Assembly (NCBI GenBank): GCA_016234625.1
Contig: JACRBD010000319.1
Coordinates: 1 to 37,853 of the forward strand
Direction of reading: 5' to 3'
Source: Caulobacterales bacterium
GTDB taxonomy: Bacteria; Pseudomonadota; Alphaproteobacteria; Caulobacterales; Caulobacteraceae
Length of the DNA: 37,853 nt
Notes under the pieces: generated by a model
The model's input: only the letters and a program-made list of their open reading frames with translations
What the model was told of the DNA's origin: nothing
Database searches by the model: none
Shown: one piece after another, positions 7,997 through 22,473 of the stretch
Numbering within the stretch: position 1 is the stretch's first letter
How the letters are laid out: each line of letters starts with the position of its first letter
Translations under genes and position numbers: made by a program

Positions 7997-8454
7997 CGCC
8001 CCCCATCGAGATCGCCCTGCCGGACGAGGCCGCCACGTCGCGGCTGGGCGCGGCCCTGGCCGGGGTGCTGCGGGACGGCGAGGCCATCTGCCTGTCGGGC
8101 CCCCTCGGCGCAGGCAAGTCGACGCTGGCCCGGGCGCTGGTGCGGGCGCTGACCACGCCGGACGAGGAGGTGCCCAGCCCGACCTTCACCCTCGTGCAGT
8201 TCTACGAGGGCCCGGCCTTCCCGCTGGCCCATTTCGATCTCTACCGCCTGACCAGCTCCGACGAGGCCTTCGAGATCGGCCTGGACGAGGCGCTGGACGA
8301 GGGGGCGGTGCTGATCGAATGGCCGCAGCGCCTGGAGGGGCGACTGCCCCCCGACCGACTCGATATAGAGATCAGTCTCGAGGACGGGGGCCAGACGCGC
8401 CAGGCGCGGCTGACCCCTCACGGCGCATGGAAGGGACGGACGCTTGAGTTCTGA
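7993..8454 (+). CDS. tsaE: tRNA threonylcarbamoyladenosine biosynthesis ATPase TsaE
   Basis: An ATPase that cycles the TsaB-TsaD complex during t6A37 synthesis on ANN-decoding tRNAs. The 153-residue product has the Walker A GPLGAGKST (36-44), the family block VPSPTFTLVQFYEG (60-73) and HFDLYRL with the following acidic stretch. The frame is open to 7957, but ATG 7993 overlaps the acyltransferase stop (ATGA) and gives the family length. It runs 11 bases into the next gene, amgK, an arrangement that recurs in proteobacteria. Confidence 0.96.
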   Translation: MTPPIEIALPDEAATSRLGAALAGVLRDGEAICLSGPLGAGKSTLARALVRALTTPDEEVPSPTFTLVQFYEGPAFPLAHFDLYRLTSSDEAFEIGLDEALDEGAVLIEWPQRLEGRLPPDRLDIEISLEDGGQTRQARLTPHGAWKGRTLEF

Positions 8455-9535
8455 GCGGGAGGCCGCCAAGGCCGCTTTTCTGACGGCCAACGGCTACGGC
8501 GAAGCCCGCCGCCAGCTGATGAGCGGCGACGCCTCCACGCGAATCTATGAGCGGCTGCATCTGGCCGACGGGACCAGCCGCATCTTCATGGACCAGCCGC
8601 CCAGGGCCGAGACGCCGCCCTGCCCGCCGGACGCGACGCGGGAGGAGCGGATCGCGCTGGGGTTCAACGCCGCCTATCGCCTGGCGTCCGGACGAGTCGA
8701 CGCCTTCGTCGCCTGCGCCCGCTATCTCAAGTCGCTGGGTCTCTCGGCGCCGGAGGTCGAGGCCTTCGACGCCGGCCAGGGCCTGGCGGTGCTGGAAGAC
8801 CTCGGTGACGATCTCTATGCCGAGCACATCGCCAGCCGGGGCGATGAGGCCGAGCTCTATGACGCGGCCATCGACGCCCTGACCGTGCTGCACGCGGCCC
8901 GGCCGCCGGAGGTGCTGAACTTCGAGGGCGTCAGCTGGCCGCTGCTCAGCTATGACGACCTGGCCCTGGTCAGCGCCGCTGACCTGTTCACCCAGTGGCT
9001 GCCGAAACTGCGGCCGGCCTTTGCGCCCGACGCCGCGACCCTGGCCGAATGGGAAGCGTTGTGGAAGCCAATCCGCGCCCGGGCCGAGACCAGCGCCGAA
9101 GTGTTCTGCCACCGCGACTATCACGCCGAGAACCTGATCTGGCTGCCGGATCGCGAGGGGCCCGCCCGGGTGGGGCTGATCGACTTCCAGGACGCGGTGC
9201 GGGCCAACCGCATGTGGGACCTCTCCATGCTGCTGCACGACGCCCGGCGCGATGTCTCGCCCGAGCGGGAGGCGGCGGCGCTGGAGCGCTATTTCGCCGC
9301 CCATCCGGGGCTCGATCGCGAGCAGCTGCTGGCCGACTATCACGCGCTGGGGGCCCTGAACGTGGCCCGGATCATCGGCATCTTCGCCCGGCTAGTCGTG
9401 CGCGACGGCAAGCCGAAGTACGAAGGCTTCCTGCCCCGTCTATGGCGCTATCTCGACAGTTGCCTGGCCGACCCTTCCATGGTCGGCATGAAGGTCTGGT
9501 TTGACCGGCATGTACCGGTGGAGGCGCGGGCGTGA
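8444..9535 (+). CDS. amgK: Anomeric MurNAc/GlcNAc kinase AmgK (APH-fold)
   Basis: Phosphorylates C1 of recycled N-acetylmuramate with ATP, the first step of the route that returns cell-wall sugar to UDP-MurNAc without going through GlcN-6-P. The 363-residue aminoglycoside-phosphotransferase-fold protein has the catalytic loop CHRDYHAENL (Asp225 in HRDYH, Asn230) and the metal-binding LIDFQDA (Asp247). It starts at TTG 8444 inside the tsaE end and overlaps murU by GTGA. The adjacent murU supports the substrate assignment over a true antibiotic kinase. Confidence 0.9.
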   Translation: MSSEREAAKAAFLTANGYGEARRQLMSGDASTRIYERLHLADGTSRIFMDQPPRAETPPCPPDATREERIALGFNAAYRLASGRVDAFVACARYLKSLGLSAPEVEAFDAGQGLAVLEDLGDDLYAEHIASRGDEAELYDAAIDALTVLHAARPPEVLNFEGVSWPLLSYDDLALVSAADLFTQWLPKLRPAFAPDAATLAEWEALWKPIRARAETSAEVFCHRDYHAENLIWLPDREGPARVGLIDFQDAVRANRMWDLSMLLHDARRDVSPEREAAALERYFAAHPGLDREQLLADYHALGALNVARIIGIFARLVVRDGKPKYEGFLPRLWRYLDSCLADPSMVGMKVWFDRHVPVEARA

Positions 9536-10278
9536 CCGTTCCGAAGTCCGCCATTGTCCTGGCCGCGGGGCTGGGCACCCGCATGCGCCCCTTGACCAAC
9601 GACCGGCCCAAGGCCCTGGTCGAGGTCGGCGGCAAGGCCCTGATTGATCACATGCTCGACCGGCTGGCCGAGGCCGGAGTCGAGCGGGCGGTCGTCAACG
9701 TCCATGCCTTCGCCGACGCGCTGATCAGCCATCTGGCGCGACGGGGGGGCGGACCGACGGTCGCGATCTCGGACGAACGCGCTCATCCCGAGCCGCTTGA
9801 GACCGGCGGCGGCATCAAATTCGCCCGCCAGCTCGTGGGCGACGCGCCGATCCTGGTGGCCAATATCGACAGCGTCTGGATCGAGGACGGCGAGCCGCCC
9901 GCGCGGGCCATCGCCGACCTCTGCCGGGGCTTCGAACCGGAACGGATGACCGCCCGGCTGATGCTCGCGCACATGGAGCGGACTTCGGGATTCGATGGCC
10001 CGGGCGACTTCTTCCTCGCCGATGACGGTCGATTGGAGGGACGCCGGTCGCGCGGCGCCCCGGCCGCGCCGCTCAATTACATGGGCGTCCATATCGTCGA
10101 TCCGCGGCCAATCTACGCCCATGACCAGACCGCCTTCGGCCTGTTTCCCGGCGGCGCCGGCCTGTGGGGCGACTGGAGCGCCGCGGGCCGTCTGCACGGG
10201 GCGGTCATGGATGGCGACTGGATGCACGTCGGCGACCCTGTCGCCCGCGATCTGGCCGAAGCCCGGCTGAGCGAATGA
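9532..10278 (+). CDS. murU: N-acetylmuramate-1-phosphate uridylyltransferase MurU
   Basis: Converts MurNAc-1-phosphate and UTP to UDP-MurNAc, completing the recycling step begun by AmgK. The 248-residue nucleotidyltransferase has the nucleotide loop AAGLGTRMRPLT (11-22), PKALVEVGGK and the metal-binding NIDS (111-114). It starts at GTG 9532, overlapping the amgK stop, and its own stop overlaps the addB start (ATGA). The amgK-murU pair identifies it among similar sugar-phosphate nucleotidyltransferases. Organisms with this shunt are typically less dependent on the fosfomycin-sensitive MurA step (family knowledge). Confidence 0.9.
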   Translation: MTVPKSAIVLAAGLGTRMRPLTNDRPKALVEVGGKALIDHMLDRLAEAGVERAVVNVHAFADALISHLARRGGGPTVAISDERAHPEPLETGGGIKFARQLVGDAPILVANIDSVWIEDGEPPARAIADLCRGFEPERMTARLMLAHMERTSGFDGPGDFFLADDGRLEGRRSRGAPAAPLNYMGVHIVDPRPIYAHDQTAFGLFPGGAGLWGDWSAAGRLHGAVMDGDWMHVGDPVARDLAEARLSE

Positions 10279-13261
10279 GCCGGCTGTTCGAGCATCCGGC
10301 GCCCCGCTGGTTCTCGATCCCGGCGCATCGGCCGTTTCTCGACGATCTCGCCGCCGGGCTACTGGCGGCACTGCCCGAACCGGAAGCCCTGGCGGCCGCG
10401 GTGGTGTTCACCCCGACGCGGCGCGGCGCCCGGGCCCTGGCCGAGGCCTTTGTCGGCGCGGCGGGCGGGCGGGCGGTGCTGCTGCCGCAGATCCGCGCCA
10501 TCGGCGACCTGGACGAGGGCGAGCCGCCGTTCGAACCGGGCGACCTGTCACTGGACATTCCCCCGGCCATCGACCCCCTGCGCCGCCGCTTCGAACTGGC
10601 CCGGCTGGTGGCCGAGCGCAAGGACCTCGGCCGGCACCTGGACGCCGCCGGCGCCCTCGAGCTGGCCGACGCCCTGGGCGGGTTCCTCGACAGCGTCCAG
10701 ATCGAGGAGGTCGAGGACGGCGCCGACCGGCTCGACCGTCTGGTCGATATCGAGATGGCGGCGCACTGGCAGCGGTCGGCGGACGTGCTGCGCGTGGCCC
10801 TACAGGCCTGGCCGGCGCGGCTGGCGCAGATGGGTCTGGTCGACGTCACCTGGCGTCGGGTTCAGCTGCTCAAGGCCCTGGCGGCCCAGTGGACCGAGCA
10901 TCCGCCGGCGCATCCGCTGATCGCCGCCGGCTCCACCGGCACGGCCCCCGCGACGGCCGACCTGCTGAAGGTCATCGCCGGCTGTCCGCGCGGGGCGGTG
11001 ATTCTGCCCGGCCTCGACGAAGGGCTGGCCGACAAGGCCTGGGCCAGGGTCGATGACCAGCATCCCCAGGGCGCCATGAAGCGCCTGCTCGAACGGTCGG
11101 GGGTGACCCGCGACGCGGTGACGACCTGGCGGCCGGACGCCGATTCCGCCGGCCGCTGGCGGCGCCGCCTGATCAACGAGGCCCTGCGCCCCGCCGAGGC
11201 CACCGCCGACTGGCGCGATGTCCTGACCGACCTGCGGGTCGAGGGCGAAGCGGTCGGGGTCGATCCCCTCGTGGAAGGCCTCAAGGGCCTCTCGGTCATC
11301 GCCGCGCGGCAAGAGGAAGAAGCCGCCGACGTCTGCGCCCTGTTGCTGCGTGAGACCCTGGAGACGCCGGGCCGCACCGCCGCCCTGGTGACGCCGGACC
11401 TGGCCTTGGCGCGCCGGGTCAGCGCCCGGCTGGCCCAGTTCGGGGTGACCGCCGACGCCTCGGCCGGCGAGCCCATGGCGGGATTCCCGATCGGCATCCT
11501 CGCCCGGCTGATCGCCGACTGGGCGGTCGATCCGCTGTCGCCGGTCCTGTTGCTGGCGATCCTCAAGCACCCGCTGGTCGGGCTCGGCCGCGAGCCGGAT
11601 GACCTCGCCGGGTCGATCCGGCTTCTGGAGACGCCGAAGGACAATACCAACGGCCGGTTCCGTGGTCCCCGAGCCGCCGACCGGCCCGCCCTGCTGGCGC
11701 GCCTGGCGGATTTGCCGGAAGCGACCGCCCTTGTGACGGACCTGCTGGCCGCCCTGGACCGGCTGTTCAACCTTTTCGGTGACGAACCCGCCCCTGTGCA
11801 GGCCGCCGCCCGGGGCCTCGCCGAGGCGCTGGAAGCCCTCGGCGGCCCGGCCGTCTGGTCCGGTCCGGCCGGGGAGGCGGCGGCGTCGCTGCTGTCGGGC
11901 CTGATCGCCAATGGCGAGGCGCTGCCGCCCGTCGGCCCCCGCGCCTTCGCCGATCTGGTCGGGGCGCTGCTGGACGGCGAAACCGTTCGGTCCGCCGGCG
12001 CGCCGCATCCCCGCCTGAAAATCCTCGGGGCGCTGGAGGCGCGGCTGCTGCGGGCCGACCGGCTGGTGCTGGCGGGGCTGGAGGACGGGACCTGGCCGCG
12101 CGGGGCGCCGATCGACCCCTTCCTGTCGCGACCGATGCGCGTGCGGATGGGCCTGCCCTCGCCAGAGCGCCGGCTGGGCCTGACCGCCCACGACTTCGCC
12201 CAGGCCGCCTGCTCGCCCGAGGTGATGATGGTCCACAGCCAGCGCCGCGAGGGCGCGCTGGCGGTTGAATCCCGCTGGCTCTGGCGGCTGCGGACCCTGA
12301 CCCGGGGCGCGGGCATCGACCTGCCGTCGCGGCCGGAGGTGCTCGACTGGGCTCGTGCCCTGGACGCGCCCGGCCGCTACAGCCCGGTCAAACGCCCTGC
12401 GCCCAGACCGCCGCTCGAAGACCGGCCGACGCAGTTCGCCGTCACCCGCATCGAGGCCCTGACCCGCGATCCCTATTCGATATGGGCGCGCGATATCCTC
12501 AAGCTGTTCCCGCTCGACCGGCCCGACGAGCCGGTGGAGTCCAGGGCCCGGGGCACGGCGATCCACGCGGCCTTCGAGGCTTTCGCCGCCGCCTGGGCGA
12601 ACGGCGAGCCCGAGGACGCCACGGGCCTGTTCGAGCGTCTCTATCTGGAAGCCCTGGTCGCCCAGGGCCTGCCCCCCGCCATGATGGCCCGCGAGCGCGC
12701 TCTGGCCCGGGAGGCCGCCCGCTGGGCCGCCGATTTGGAGCGGGACCGCCGGGCGGACGGCCGCGCGATCCACGTGGAACAGTCGGGCGAGCTGTGGCTC
12801 CCCGTCGGCGACCAGAAGATCAAGCTCACCGCCAAGGCCGACCGGATCGAGATCACCCCGGAGGGTCTGGGGCATGTGCTCGACTTCAAAACCGGGGCGC
12901 CGCCATCGGACAAACAGGTCAAGTCCGGCTTCTCGCCGCAGCTGACCCTGACCATGGCAATTCTGACGGCCGGAGGGTTCAAAGGGCTCAAGCCGTACGC
13001 CGGCGAGCTCACCTACCTGCGGGTCACGGGCCGCACGCCGCCGGGTGAGGTGATCGTCTGCAAGACGGCGGGCGAGGAGAGCAACCAAGCGGCGGCAAAC
13101 GCCTACGAAGGGGCGATTCGCCTGCTCGAAGCCTACCAGGACCCTGACCGCGGCTACCTCTCGCGCACCGCGCCGCAGTTCGTGAAGACCTGGGCCGGCG
13201 ACTACGACCACCTGGCCCGGGTGTTCGAATGGTCCACCGGCGGCGACGGCGAGGCCGGCGA

Positions 13262-13265
<4 letters not shown>
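10275..13265 (+). CDS. addB: Double-strand-break repair protein AddB (alphaproteobacterial type)
   Basis: A subunit of the AddAB helicase-nuclease that resects double-strand breaks and loads RecA. The 996-residue product has an inactivated helicase-like N-terminus (VVFTPTRRGARALAEAF about 37-53, no Walker A GKT). It ends in a RecB-type nuclease with RGTAIH (His764) and VLDFKTG (Asp870, Lys872). Isolated cysteines only are present in the C-terminal part, so the Fe-S staple of Firmicute AddB is not evident. ATG 10275 overlaps the murU stop; the frame is open further upstream but only inside murU. It overlaps addA by ATGA. Confidence 0.94.
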
Positions 13266-16738
<3,473 letters not shown>

Positions 16739-16813
16739 TAGGGAACGGGGGCCAGCCTACATCGTTGGCTTGATCGACGCGCGCCAGGCGGCGCGACGAA
16801 CGGGAGAATACCG

Positions 16814-17152
16814 ATGAGCACCGTCAAGGTGACCGACGAATCCTTCGAGCGCGATGTGCTCCAGTCCGACAAGCCGGTCCTGGTGGACTTCTGGGCGGAG
16901 TGGTGCGGGCCCTGCAAGCAGATCGCGCCGGCGCTCGACCAGATTTCCGAGGAGCTGGCCGATCACGTGGTGATCGCCAAGGTCAACATCGAGGAAAGCC
17001 CGACCACCCCCTCGCGCTACGGCGTGCGCGGCATTCCGACCATGATGCTGTTCCGCGGCGGGCAGATGGCCTCGATGAAGGTCGGCGCCATGCCCAAGCA
17101 GAAGATCCTCGAATGGCTCAGCGAAGCCGGCGTCCAGGCGACGGCGGCTTAA
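16814..17152 (+). CDS. trxA: Thioredoxin TrxA
   Basis: A cytoplasmic thiol-disulfide reductant for ribonucleotide reductase and other targets. The 112-residue single-domain product has the WCGPCK active site (Cys31, Cys34), VDFWAEW before it and the cis-proline loop RGIPTM. It lies 75 bases after addA on the same strand. ATG 16814 is preceded by GGGAGAA at good spacing. It could be read through from addA or have its own promoter. It is followed by copy 2 of the 170-bp repeat, which separates it from convergent folC. Confidence 0.97.
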   Translation: MSTVKVTDESFERDVLQSDKPVLVDFWAEWCGPCKQIAPALDQISEELADHVVIAKVNIEESPTTPSRYGVRGIPTMMLFRGGQMASMKVGAMPKQKILEWLSEAGVQATAA

Positions 17153-17180
17153 ACGCGCGCTCACAGTTTCCGGTTCGAAA

Positions 17181-17351
17181 CGGCCCGGATGACGGAGAGC
17201 CCTTAAGACCTTGATGGAATTGGAGCTCCGGCGGTGGCCTGGTCAAGGACGCCCTTGCAGGGCCGCCGCTTCGCGGCCGCCGGAGGCGAACCTTGAGCAG
17301 GGTCCCCGGCCGGAGCAATACTGGCCGTCAAGACATCAGGGCGCGGTCCGC
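17181..17351 (-). repeat. 170-bp palindromic repeat, copy 2 (171 bp, inverted)
   Basis: The reverse complement aligns end to end with 6881-7050: GCGGACC, CCCTGATGTCTTGA, GCTCCGG, CCTGCTCAAGG, GTCCTTGACCAGG, CCGGAGC, ATTCCATCAAGG and finally GTCATC. Both the order and the inner dyad symmetry are kept, while the apical region differs. It lies between trxA and convergent folC, where it could act as a terminator or merely be a mobile or structured repeat. Confidence 0.8.
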
Positions 17352-17380
17352 CTCAAGGACAACCGGTTGATCATCTGCGG

Positions 17381-18700
17381 CTACGTCGGCCAGGTGCTCT
17401 CCGACATCGCGAGCACCTCGCCCGCCAGATAGAGCGACCCACAGATGACAATGTGCGGCGGGGGTCCGTCCCCCGCCAGCACGGTCTCCAGCGCCTGCCG
17501 GGCGCCTTCACCCACCTCGGCCCGAAGCCCCGCCCGCGTCGCCGCCTCGACGAGGCGCCCGGGCGGGCTGGCTGCGTCCGCCTCGAACGGCACGGCGAGG
17601 ATGCGCGGCTGAAGGCCCGTAAAGGCGGCGAAGAAGCCGTCCACGTCCTTGTTGGCCAGCAGGCCGCAGATCAGGGCCACGGGCCGGCCATCCCGCGCCG
17701 CCATGTCGCCGACCGTCCGCGCCAGGGCGGCGGCCGCGTGTGGATTGTGCCCGCCATCCAGCCACAGGTCGGCCCCGGCCGCCCGGGCCCGCTCGCCGAA
17801 CGGCCCCCGGGTCAGTCGTTGCATCCGCGCCGGCCAGACGGCGGTGGCGATGCCGGCCGCGATGGCCGGCTCGTCGATCCGCGCCTCGCGCAGCTGCAGG
17901 GCGGCGACGGCGGCCAGGGCGGCGTTATCGATCTGGTGCGGGCCGGCCAGCGACGGCAGGGGCAGGTCGAGCAGCCGGTCCTCGAGCTGGATGACCATGC
18001 GACCGCGCTCGTTCCAGGCGTCGAACTCGACCCCCATGGCCTGCATCGGCGCGCCGAGCGCTTGGGCCCGCGCCTCGATGACGGCGAAGGCCTCGTCCGA
18101 CTGGCGGCCGACCACCACCGGCGCGCCGCGCTTGATGATGCCCGCCTTCTCCCCGGCGATGCCGGCGATGCTGTCGCCGAGGAACTCGCGGTGGTCGTGG
18201 TCGACCGGTGCGATGACGCTGACCGCCGGTCGTTCGAGCACATTGGTGGCGTCGAGGCTGCCGCCCAGGCCGACCTCCAGCAGGCAGAGGTCGGCCTCGG
18301 CCTCCGAAAACGCCTGGAAGGCCGCGGCCGCAGTGATCTCGAAGAAGGTGATCGCCTCGCCGCCGTTGGCCCGCTCGACCCGCTCCAGCACATCCGCCAA
18401 GTGCTCTTCGGTGATCAGCGTCCCGGCCAGCCGCACCCGCTCGGCGAACCGCACCAGATGGGGCGAGGTGAACACGTGCACTCGCAGGCCCGCCGCCTCG
18501 GCGATGGCCCGCAGGAAGGCGACGGTGGAGCCCTTGCCGTTGGTGCCGGCCACATGAACCACCGGCGGCAGCCGGCGCTGGGGATTGTCGAGCGCCGCGC
18601 ACAGCCTGTGCATCCGGCCCAGCGACAGGTCGATCAGCTTGGGATGCAATAGACGGAGCCGCTCGAGGGCGGCGTCGTGGGCGCGGAGGTGGTCGCTCAT
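17381..18700 (-). CDS. folC: Bifunctional folylpolyglutamate synthase/dihydrofolate synthase
   Basis: Adds glutamate to dihydropteroate to form dihydrofolate and extends polyglutamate tails on folates, using ATP. The 439-residue Mur-ligase-fold protein has the P-loop AGTNGKGST (51-59), TSPHLVRFAERVRL, FFEITAAAAF, LEVGLGGSLDATN and GEKAGIIKRGAPVV. The C-terminal domain begins near DGGHNPHA. It follows accD on the minus strand after a 138-base gap holding a double palindrome. Whether the two functions are both active cannot be judged from sequence alone. Confidence 0.95.
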   Translation of the reverse strand: MSDHLRAHDAALERLRLLHPKLIDLSLGRMHRLCAALDNPQRRLPPVVHVAGTNGKGSTVAFLRAIAEAAGLRVHVFTSPHLVRFAERVRLAGTLITEEHLADVLERVERANGGEAITFFEITAAAAFQAFSEAEADLCLLEVGLGGSLDATNVLERPAVSVIAPVDHDHREFLGDSIAGIAGEKAGIIKRGAPVVVGRQSDEAFAVIEARAQALGAPMQAMGVEFDAWNERGRMVIQLEDRLLDLPLPSLAGPHQIDNAALAAVAALQLREARIDEPAIAAGIATAVWPARMQRLTRGPFGERARAAGADLWLDGGHNPHAAAALARTVGDMAARDGRPVALICGLLANKDVDGFFAAFTGLQPRILAVPFEADAASPPGRLVEAATRAGLRAEVGEGARQALETVLAGDGPPPHIVICGSLYLAGEVLAMSESTWPT

Positions 18701-18722
18701 CGTGCGTCCTTCGACACGGCTT

Positions 18723-18830
18723 GGGGACTGGATTTCGTGTCCCTTGGGACATGATTTCCTGTCCCCGCAACTGAGTCAGCGGAAGGGGGGACAGCCAATG
18801 GGGTCCCAAGGGACACCAAAAGCAGTCCCC
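18723..18830. repeat. Tandem pair of 44-bp GGGGAC palindromes
   Basis: Two 44-base units (18723-18766 and 18787-18830) each begin GGGGAC and end GTCCCC, with an inner palindrome GTCCCTTGGGAC or GTCCCAAGGGAC. They lie between accD and folC, both on the minus strand, so here the element is inside a likely transcription unit. It shares termini with 1865-1950, 32337-32422 and 35941-35975. Confidence 0.75.
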
Positions 18831-18838
18831 GGCTGAAG

Positions 18839-19759
18839 TCAGGCAGCCTTCGAACCGTTGCGACCCATCATCAGGGTCTTGAGGATCGAGCCCAGCACCA
18901 CCGGCAGTTCGTGGCGCGGCACAACGCGGTCGACCATGCCCTTTTCAACCAGATACTCGGCGCGCTGGAAGCCCGGCGGCAGGGTCTCGCGGATGGTCTG
19001 CTCGATCACCCGCTGGCCGGCGAATCCGATCAGGGCGCCGGGTTCGGCGATATGGATGTCGCCCAGCATGGCGTAGCTGGCGGTGACCCCGCCGGTGGTC
19101 GGGTCTGTCAGCACCACGATGTAGGGCAGGCGGGCGCGCTTGAGCTCCTGGATCGCCAGGGTCGAGCGGGCCATCTGCATCAGGGACAGGGTCCCTTCCT
19201 GCATCCGCGCCCCGCCGGCGGCGGTGTAGACCACCAGCGGCGCCTGTTTCGCGATGGCGATGTGGGCGGCGGAGATGAAGGCCTCGCCGGCGGCCATGCC
19301 CAGCGAACCGCCCATGAAGGCGAAGTCCTGCACCAGGACCACGGTCTCGGTTCCGCCGACCGGGCCGGCGGCGATGGCCATGGCGTCAGGCTCGCCGGTC
19401 GCCTTGCGGGCCGCGGTCAGGCGGTCCTTGTAGGGCCGGCCGTCGGTGAAATGCAGCGGGTCCTCGGGGACCTTGGGCGTGTCGAAGGTCTCGAAGGCGC
19501 CGTCATCGAAGGTGTATTTGAAGCGCAGCTCCGGCCCGATGCGCATGTGCCGGCCGGCCGGGGTCACCCACCAGGCGGCTTCCAGATCGGGGCGGTAGAT
19601 CATCTCCCCGGTGTCGGGGCATTTGACCCACAGGTTCTCGGGGGTCTCGCGCTTTACGAAGGCGCCGCGGACGCCGGGCGCGATCCGGGCAAGCCAGCCC
19701 TGACGCTCGCGCGCATTGCCCCGGGTCGGTTTGTCGTTCTTCGGGTCAGCCATCGCCAT
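18839..19759 (-). CDS. accD: Acetyl-CoA carboxylase carboxyltransferase subunit beta
   Basis: With AccA it transfers the carboxyl group from biotin to acetyl-CoA, giving malonyl-CoA for fatty acid synthesis. The 306-residue crotonase-fold protein has FAFMGGSLGMAAGEAFI, YTAAGGARMQEGTLSLMQ and DPTTGGVTASYAMLGD. The N-terminal zinc ribbon is degenerate: CPDT (Cys47, Thr50) and VTPAGRHM (Thr66, Gly69) leave one of the four Cys, as I recall for other alphaproteobacteria. ATG 19759 (MAMADP) was chosen because it clears the trpA stop and has AGGGA upstream; ATG 19771 and 19753 are alternatives. Confidence 0.95.
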   Translation of the reverse strand: MAMADPKNDKPTRGNARERQGWLARIAPGVRGAFVKRETPENLWVKCPDTGEMIYRPDLEAAWWVTPAGRHMRIGPELRFKYTFDDGAFETFDTPKVPEDPLHFTDGRPYKDRLTAARKATGEPDAMAIAAGPVGGTETVVLVQDFAFMGGSLGMAAGEAFISAAHIAIAKQAPLVVYTAAGGARMQEGTLSLMQMARSTLAIQELKRARLPYIVVLTDPTTGGVTASYAMLGDIHIAEPGALIGFAGQRVIEQTIRETLPPGFQRAEYLVEKGMVDRVVPRHELPVVLGSILKTLMMGRNGSKAA

Positions 19760-19763
19760 TGCT

Positions 19764-20593
19764 TCAAGCATCCCTGACTCGCGCCAAGCGCACAGCCTTA
19801 GCCAGCTCTGCCGCCTTGGAAAGAACTCTTTCAGTCACGTTTTCGTTCGACCCGCTGTTCAGGGCGCCTTCGATTTCATCGACCAGGGCCGATCCGACCA
19901 CCACGCCGTCGGCGAGACGGGCGACTTCCGCCGCCTTTTCGGGCGTGCGGATGCCGAATCCCACCGCGACCGGCAGGCCGGACGCCGCGCGCAGTCTCTG
20001 CACAGGTTGGGCCACGTTGGCGGAGACAGCTTCCTTCACCCCGGTCACCCCGGCGACGGAGACGTAGTAGACGAACCCTGAGGTGCGCCGAACCACCGCC
20101 GGCAGGCGGGCATCGTCGGTGGTCGGGGCGGCCAGGCGGATCAGCGAAACGCCGACGGCGTCCAGCGCATCGGCGAGGGGATCGGCCTCCTCAGGCGGGC
20201 AGTCGACGATGATCAGGCCGTCCACGCCGGCCGCGGCGGCCTTGGCCGCGAAGGCCTCGAAGCCGTGGAACAGCACCGGATTCAGATAGCCCATCAGCAC
20301 GATCGGGGTGGCGTCGTCCTGTTTGCGGAAGGCGGCGACCATGGCCAGCACGTCGGCCATCCTGGTCTTCGCCGCTAGCGACCGCTGGGCCGCGCGCTGG
20401 ATCGTCGGGCCCTCGGCCATCGGATCGGAGAAGGGCATACCCAGCTCGATGATGTCGGCGCCCGCCGCCGGCAGCTTCGCCAGGATCTCGGACGAGACCC
20501 CGATGTCCGGATCGCCGGCCATGATGTAGGCGACGAACGCGGCGCGATCCTCGGCGGCCAGGGCCGCGAAGCGCTCGGTCAGACGGTTGCGGG

Positions 20594-20597
<4 letters not shown>
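19764..20597 (-). CDS. trpA: Tryptophan synthase alpha chain
   Basis: Cleaves indole-3-glycerol phosphate and channels indole to TrpB. The 277-residue TIM barrel has [30 protein letters not shown] (about 49-68), [18 protein letters not shown] and [10 protein letters not shown]. Glu51 matches E. coli Glu49. The position of the second catalytic acid (Asp60 in E. coli, SDPLADG) is Glu62 here (SDPMAEG), confirmed from the GAG codon. It starts at TTG 20597, overlapping the trpB stop as TTGA. Confidence 0.96.
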
Positions 20598-21826
<1,229 letters not shown>

Positions 21827-21827
21827 C

Positions 21828-22466
21828 TCAGGCGCGGCGGACCGCCTCCAGAAAGGCCGAAATCAGGCCGGGGTCCTTTATCCCCGGGCCGCGCTCCACG
21901 CCAGAGGAAACGTCCGCGAACGGCGCGCCGGACTGGCGCAGGGCCTCGCCGACGTTCCACGGATCGAGGCCCCCGGCGAGCAGGTAAGGCCGCGCGAACC
22001 GGCGTCCGGAGAGCAGGGTCCAGTCGAACGCCTTGCCATGGCCGCCCGGCATGGCGGCGTCCGGCGGCGGTTTGGTGTCGAACATCAGATGCTCGACGAC
22101 CGATTCGAAGGCCCGGGCCGCGTCGATGTCCGGCGCCTCGGCGACCGGCAGGACCTTGATCACGCCGGCTCCGGCGCGCGCGGCGATCTCCCGGGCCCGG
22201 GACGGCGTCTCCTTGCCGTGCAGCTGGATCAGGTCGGGTTTGAGCGTCGCCATCAGCCGGTCGATCAGGTCATCGTCGGGATCGACGGTCACCGCCACGA
22301 TCGTCGCCTTGCCGCGAATCGGCGGGGCCAGTCGGGCGGCGGCCTCGGGCGCGATGAAGCGCGGGCTGGGCGGGAAGACGTTGAAACCCAGGAACGCCGC
22401 GCCGCCGTCCAGCGCGGCCTGCACGGTTTCGGGCGTCGACAGGCCGCAGATCTTGGTCCCGGCCAT
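21828..22466 (-). CDS. trpF: Phosphoribosylanthranilate isomerase
   Basis: An Amadori isomerase converting PRA to CdRP in tryptophan synthesis. The 212-residue TIM barrel starts [13 protein letters not shown] with catalytic Cys7. It has [29 protein letters not shown] (general acid Asp), the phosphate loop [10 protein letters not shown] and [14 protein letters not shown]. The frame is open to 22613, but ATG 22466 gives the family N-terminus. It follows ihfB by 7 bases. No lapA-like gene stands between them. Confidence 0.95.
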   Translation of the reverse strand: MAGTKICGLSTPETVQAALDGGAAFLGFNVFPPSPRFIAPEAAARLAPPIRGKATIVAVTVDPDDDLIDRLMATLKPDLIQLHGKETPSRAREIAARAGAGVIKVLPVAEAPDIDAARAFESVVEHLMFDTKPPPDAAMPGGHGKAFDWTLLSGRRFARPYLLAGGLDPWNVGEALRQSGAPFADVSSGVERGPGIKDPGLISAFLEAVRRA

Positions 22467-22473
22467 GACGGCG

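Noticed and set aside
8444-9535. AmgK as an aminoglycoside resistance kinase
   Set aside because: The APH catalytic loop is shared, but the coupled murU and tsaE genes mark it as the cell-wall sugar kinase.
10800-13211. 803-residue open frame on the minus strand across addB
   Set aside because: It is antisense to addB, which has clear family motifs throughout; the composition (Gly, Arg, Gln, Asp-rich) is typical of reverse-frame shadows in GC-rich DNA.
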